From Trichosphaerium sp. ATCC 40318 (lineage: Eukaryota > Discosea > Flabellinia > Trichosidae): a DNA stretch of 64,000 nucleotides. Shown in pieces: positions 58,643 through 64,000 of the stretch. Both the position numbers and the translations under genes were made by a program. Where the stretch lies: the NCBI GenBank assembly GCA_038496445.1, contig JALMLS010000391.1:1-64000 (forward strand). Reading direction: 5' to 3'. How positions within the stretch are numbered: position 1 is the stretch's first letter; each line of letters begins with the position of its first letter. The notes under the pieces were generated by a model. That model saw nothing but the letters and a program-made list of their open reading frames with translations. It did no database searches and was not told where the DNA came from.

Positions 58643-60683
58643 TTAAACGACTACAGACCAGTCCTCGTGTTCTTGTTCTCCGTATTGAATATCCATTAGA
58701 GTATTCAAGCACCTTGTGGTTAATTCACCAGCACCCTTTTCAGCATTGATAGGGATCTCATAGTCCTAAGAGAGATTTAATTTAAGAAAACAATCAACTT
58801 GAAAGAAAAGACAAGTTTGTGACTTTTGTGGTGTGCTTGTAAAAATGACGTACAGTGCCTTTGTAGAATATTTTGTTTACAGGAGTTACAATAGCTGCAG
58901 TACCAGCTCCAAATATTTCATTGACCTTTTGATAATTGTAAGAGAAAAGTAGGAAAATTCGTTAAAAAAAAACCAAAGAATAACAACTACATACTCTGTT
59001 TTCCTTTAGAGCTTCCACTACTTGGGTCATTGTAAATGTTTTTTCGGATACTTTAAATTCTCCCCAACTCTTTGCCAACTCAATAATGGATTTTCTGGTA
59101 ACACCTAGAATCAAATAAGTCAAACAACCAAAATCGTGGAAAAAAAAAGATTGAATCGAATTCCATGATTTGAAAACAATGCCCGGTATCCACATACCAG
59201 GAAGGATAGTGCCATCCAAAGGTGCTGTGATAAGTTCTTTCTCTCCTGCGGGTATATTAGATTTTAAACCTTCACTAGTCATTCTACACTCACCTTCTGG
59301 GTTTGTCCAAAGCATAAATAAGTTCATTGTACCAACCTCTGTTACTTCATCATTGAGCAACCACAAGATTTGTCCGTAACCCTTTGCAATTGCATTCTCA
59401 GCAGGAAGGATTCCAGGGCCGTAGTTACTAAATACAAACATAAACAAGACATTGTATGAAATGTAAAAAAAAATACAAAAAAGATCAGGACTTGTTTACA
59501 CTCACCCGCCGATTTTGTAGTTTCCAGTACCACCTGGGAAAGCTCTGACATTGACCTAAAGTATCACATAAGCTAACGGCCTGTTAAAGTATTGACTTAC
59601 TGGATCAGCATATAAAGCGACTGGCTTGAAGCCTGTGGCGTAGTATGGTCCTTATCAACAATGAATACTAGCGTAAATGAATAATAGAACGTACCAACAG
59701 GGGATAGAAGACACATAAGACGTGTATCATCAGCACGCTTAACCATAACACTAGGCTAAGGAAACAGTCAAAAAAAGCGTTGTACAGTGAAATATGAGTT
59801 TCACAAATGCGTACTGTTGTTGCCAAGGCCATAGGTCTTATGTAGAGGGAGTAACCACGCTCTGTAGGAATGAATGACTCATCCAAACGAATCAAAGTTT
59901 TGATACACTCCAAAAACTCTGTAGGTGGGAGTGCCTAAGGAGTGGATGCGTCAGAATATCAAAGAAATTGCGTGAGTCCAAAAAACAGAGAAAAACAAAA
60001 GCGAAAAGTTTTTGGAGTAATTTCTTGGCCTTTTTAACGTACAGGCATAGCTAGTCTCTCCATGGAAGTAGACATACGAATCATGTTTTCTAGAGGGCTG
60101 TAGAGGTTTATTAGACGTTATTTTGTCGTTTTTTGTAGTTTATCGTACCGAAACATTCTAACGTTTCCTTTTGAGTCCTTGTATGCTTTCATTCCTTCGA
60201 AACACTGCGAATTCGTCAGTACAAAATCGATTAAAGAGTAAAACGCACTTGGAGGGCGTAGTGAAGTCCAACAGCTGCTGGGGAGATTGAAATATTGCCA
60301 TAAGGTTCTATAGCGCGTTAAAACGTTAAATGCTTGTTCCCTCCGTACCAATTACAGGCTTCGCCCAACCTGAGTTAGTGTTCCAATCAACCTGAGGGGA
60401 GCATAATTAGTTGGATTGTTGGGTTGTTTCAGACAATGTTTGCCGTACGGAGAGCATATGGTCAGTAAAGGTTTTACCGAACACTAGGTCTTTGTTTGCT
60501 AGCTTTGGTTTTGGAGTTTGCGTTTTGTTGATAATAATATCTGATGCCTAGCGGTACGTGTAAGCGGGCGTATTTTTCGCGTATACGCGCCTTGAAACCC
60601 TCAGTAGCGACTGAACGTTTTTGAGTCGTAGCAGTTGATCTGTAAGTAAGGCGAGTACCTTGCCGTGTAATTGTGCGGAGCAT
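58643..60683 (-). CDS. Branched-chain amino acid aminotransferase, mitochondrial type
   Basis: Class IV PLP aminotransferase for Leu, Ile and Val. The N-terminus MLRTITRQGTRLTYRSTATT looks like a mitochondrial targeting peptide. Then LVFGKTFTDHMLSV, CFEGMKAYKDSKGNVRMFRY, MIRMSTSMERLAMP, RGYSLYIRPMALATT, FPGGTGNYKIGG (PLP Lys), YGPGILPAENAIAKGYGQIL, EVGTMNLFMLW, PLDGTILPG, EIFGAGTAAIVTPV, and EDWSVVV-stop. All exons found; introns are typical. Length and order match eukaryotic BCAT. Confidence 0.93.
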
Positions 60684-60885
60684 GTTTGTCACTTGAACTC
60701 TGAATGTTTTCGTTTAACGCAAAAAACAGCAAAAACGAAACTTCGCGACTTTGTGTCAAACAACACGCGAGAATTCTCCTCAAAATAATCAAATTGCGAT
60801 AATAACAACGGTAAACGCTTATGGAGATCACTGTTTATTCATATGCTAGTCGATTCATTGCCAACAAAAAAATAAGTCATTGAAA

Positions 60886-63838
60886 TTACTCACGTGCATT
60901 CTTATTGACTTTGGTATACACGTCAGGGAATGCTCTTTCGTTGTTATTTTGCTTACGCAACTTTTTGTAAAGAGTATGGTCGAACATTTCTTGAAATTCT
61001 TCCAAACTCATGTATGTATCTGCATACAATGCCTGGAAACCTTCTTTATCGCGTACGAACTTTTCAACAATTTTATGAGTGTTCATGGCGTGAAAATTCT
61101 ATTTTTCAGTTAGCTAGCTAGTGAAATAAAATCACTCGAAAGCGTACAGGTGCACTTGGAACACCATAGACACCAACGTCTACAAACATTTCTTCACCAC
61201 TAGAAGCGGGATTTACCTAATTTTATGTTAATGGTGCTTGGTTTAAGTATTGTCAAGCAATCAAAGAAATTGACTAGTTCTTTACTCATACGAAAAAAAA
61301 GAATGTGTTGCGTACAAAACCGCGAAGTTCTGATTTAAAAACTCTACATGGGCAAAGCCATAAAGGATAAACACGCCAAACATCATCCATGAGTTCGAGT
61401 CCTTGATCAAGTGTCGAGATCGGAATGATCATATCCTTTTTTATCATCAACAACTCACTTTTCAAACTGCAATTTGTTTTTTCTTAATTTCTTACCTGTA
61501 TCACGTGGTTATCTTCATAAAGTTTTGTAAGGGCCTTAGTTCTTGTCATCTTGAGCAAGTTGATTTTTGGAGGGACCATCCAACCAAAGAATAAACGGAA
61601 TAAAATATGATTACCAAATGGAATAATATCCTAGTTTTTTCTCATTGTCAGATTTTTAACAAAGTGTCAAAAAAACCTTCGAACCTCTAATTCCCAAAAT
61701 AGACTTCTGGTATGTCGGTGGTAATAATCACGAAGTGGTAGGTATTCTTCGTATTGTCCTGTTTTCAAAAACTCTAAAAAATCAAATGAGATTACCGCTA
61801 CTCTAATGCGTTTCAATTTGAGCGTACCTGCTACGTGAGTGTAAAACCATGGCTTGTACCATAATCCAATACTATTAACGGGACCATTTGGTTCGTCAAC
61901 ATAGTTTGAAATCATCAATACAGCTTCATTTGGTGAGTACGCGAGCATTTCAACAAAGTCATTGTCAGTGTTATTGCTAGCCTGGGAAAATTGTTGTAAG
62001 TTCATTTGGTGACAATGTTAGGGTAAAACGTGATTGTCAATACAAAAATCACGTGCGAAACCCAGAAATACGCGAGTTATTCCGGAATAAATGTCTTTTT
62101 ATTATTTTTATGTTGTACCTTTGCGAATGCGTCAATGTAGGCTTTTTTGTCGTGGAATGGGGTGTATTTAATGTGGACGTATTTTTTACACGGTACAATC
62201 ATAAGCTCTACGCTTGCAATAAAGCCTAGGGCGCATGTAAGATTAAATCGTCTCGTTTTTGATAAAAAAACAGTTTCCAAAAGTTTGAGAAATTTTTTAG
62301 CTGATGTTCATTTTAAAGTGTACCTAAAGTTCCGTGGGACCACGGCAATGCGTAGAATAGCTCAGGGTTCTCTTTTTTGGATGCAAAAACTAAAATCCCG
62401 GATTATAAAGCAAGCCTTCTTTTGTCACATGTTTTTTTTTAAAAGTACCAGTAGAGCCATCTGCTAGGATAACTTCGTATCTGTGGCATATGTGTTGAAA
62501 CAAACCGTATTTATGAGAAGATGTTTCTATACCAAACCCCATCAATAACCCACCAACAGTCAAGTCATCAAGTTCAGGTGTTACAGGAAGCGTCCAACTA
62601 AAGTTAAAGCGGAAAATTAGTTTGGGTTTTTGGGCACGTTAAAAAATCTTGAATGTGATAGTGCACATGTTCCATCGGGAATAAAAATCCCGAGGAAGCT
62701 CAACGTGAGTTTAAAGGTATTGAATTAGCTTCGTCTTTTAAAATTTGTTGTAATAGCATAACGGGATTATAACTCTCCCGAACGACAGCTTGCTTTTCAT
62801 TTTTTTTAAATATCAGTTCAAAATACTTTTTCTAAAACGTACCCACGCGGGATTAGATAAGCGGATATTTGGCCCATGTTAACTAGGATAAATAATCAAT
62901 ATAAAGTAGATGATAATAAGCACTTAGTGTAGTGCACAGCGCCATTGCTTTTGTGAAAAAAACGCTTCAATGACAAACGCACAAAAGGAACCAAAAATGA
63001 AAAAAGACTAAAATGGGTACCTTGTGGCTCAACGCGTACGCGTTGATTTGTCTCATCGAGGTGTACAATTGAATTCAGTGGGATATTAATCTTGTTGAGC
63101 TTCTTTTTATAAACAGCAAACCGTGGGCTCTATAGTTTATTAAAACGTAAAAAGTTAAGATGTTTTTTTGACGTTTTATTTCGAAATGAGGAAGTGCGAA
63201 AAGTTTGTTGAAATGGGATGCTCTAAAACGTACCATTGACTCCCAACCACGGTTGGTACACATCTTCTTGTCTTGTTTTGATTTATTCCATTGCTTCACT
63301 TGATCGCAAACGCCTTGAACTCGCTTACTAAGTACTCTTTTAGTACCAAACATGCTAGAGGTTATTCGTACTAGTGTTCTGCTTCATTACTGATAGCGTA
63401 GCGTCGAAAAGAGTGAGTTAAAAACCACAAACAGTCGAAAAAAGACGATAACGGCAATAGAATAAAACACGTTATTATCCATCTAAAGAGCAATAAGGTG
63501 GTGTAAGTTGCGAGTTGGAAAAGACTTTTCAACAAAAAATCAAAAAAAAGAGACTACCGCAGATTGATGGGCTTTTGAAGGGTCAATCTGAGCAGTTTTA
63601 AACGCCTATGACGAAACAAGATGACGTTTGTTGGAGTTAACAGCGGATGAATCAAACCCAACTGTTTTTTTTTGTACCGAGTTGTTAAACTTCGGTGGTA
63701 GGCGTACCTGTACTTGGTGACCATTATATAAACTAGGAGATCCGTTCTAAAGACTAGATAAAGTACTAAGCCCAGTGCGAGAGTAATCACCCAGAACGGA
63801 TGGTATACGGCTGAAAACGCATCAACGAGTTGTTCCAT
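60886..63838 (-). CDS. Delta24-sterol reductase-like FAD protein (DHCR24-like)
   Basis: Begins with a membrane anchor ([18 protein letters not shown]). The FAD-binding PCMH domain shows [50 protein letters not shown] and [10 protein letters not shown]. The cap domain shows [51 protein letters not shown] and GWMVPPKI, and the end [20 protein letters not shown] to VNKNARE-stop. This is the DHCR24/DWF1 pattern: reduction of the sterol side-chain double bond in the ER membrane. About 500 residues. Exons between 62.6 and 63.3 kb are short. Confidence 0.88.
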
Positions 63839-63956
63839 GTTGTTCGGATCTTGTTTTGTTTCTAGTACTGCAACGCAAATCCAGAATAAGACTGACTTAT
63901 GGAGATGTTAAGTTAGCTCGTTTTTGACACCCAAACTAGCGTATTTTCTACGGACA

Positions 63957-64000
63957 ATGGCGCGTCGGTGCGACATCGAGTGTGATAGCGCCACAAAACT
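63957..64000 (+). CDS. Start of an unidentified gene at window edge
   Basis: ATG at 63957 opens MARRCDIECDSATK to the edge. Position and orientation are divergent from the DHCR24-like gene. Too short to identify; resemblance to ribosomal L28 starts (MARRCD) is weak. Confidence 0.25.
   Translation, partial: MARRCDIECDSATK

Noticed and set aside
1-64000. CRISPR arrays, bacterial operons, Shine-Dalgarno sites
   Set aside because: None seen; dense spliceosomal introns show this is nuclear eukaryotic DNA, and the short tandem repeats present lack the repeat-spacer pattern.

Overview
This is a window of intron-dense, visibly AT-rich nuclear DNA from a eukaryotic microbe. Nearly every gene is split by introns of roughly 40-60 nt with GT(A/G)CGT-like donors and TAG/CAG acceptors, and the standard code is used (TAA, TAG and TGA all serve as stops). 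The best taxonomic hint is a Shk-type kinase (TKL kinase domain followed by a C-terminal SH2 domain), typical of Amoebozoa. An animal/slime-mould-type transglutaminase, leucine-rich-repeat and F-box-like proteins and a Rac-like GTPase fit that. I infer an amoebozoan or similar free-living protist but cannot name the species. Gene spans run from start to stop and include introns; exon joins were read by eye. Layout, 1-23.1 kb: a large inverted duplication dominates. Its arms (1-about 4010 and about 19115-23102) each carry, from the outside inward, the start of mtnA, a divergent 3-beta-HSD-like gene, an F-box-like gene and a piggyBac-derived element. The left copy is decayed by frameshifts. The left arm continues past the window edge. 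The roughly 15 kb spacer holds a fragment of gamma-glutamyltranspeptidase, a small F-box-like gene, an LTD-transglutaminase, a GT17 glycosyltransferase, an MLH1 gene lacking its ATPase N-terminus, a minisatellite, and a piggyBac transposase pseudogene split by a 1957-bp element with TA target duplication. Both genes at the spacer edges (GGT and MLH1) are truncated where they meet repetitive DNA. Layout, 23-31 kb: complete mtnA (methionine salvage), a SMYD4-like TPR/SET/MYND protein, a GST-like protein with a CPFSQ motif, an intronless NMNAT-like nucleotidyltransferase and a basic hypothetical protein. Layout, 32-50 kb: a vWA-domain gene is present twice in direct orientation (32.0-34.1 and 47.5-49.6 kb), with the first copy frameshifted. 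Between the copies lie a membrane-anchored Hsp70, a class V aminotransferase, the Shk-like kinase, a secreted cysteine-rich protein and an intronless LRR protein. Layout, 50-64 kb: a calcineurin-like phosphoesterase, a small membrane protein, an atypical Rac-like GTPase, a long coiled-coil protein, tRNA-Thr(AGT), cathepsin Z, a LITAF-domain protein, a mitochondrial-type branched-chain aminotransferase and a DHCR24-like sterol reductase. These are ordinary housekeeping, signalling and metabolic genes with no operon-like logic. The unusual content is structural: the palindromic duplication with truncated genes at its joints, the nested transposon, the gene duplication with decay of one copy, and a strong excess of CACGTG palindromes, many of them inside introns.
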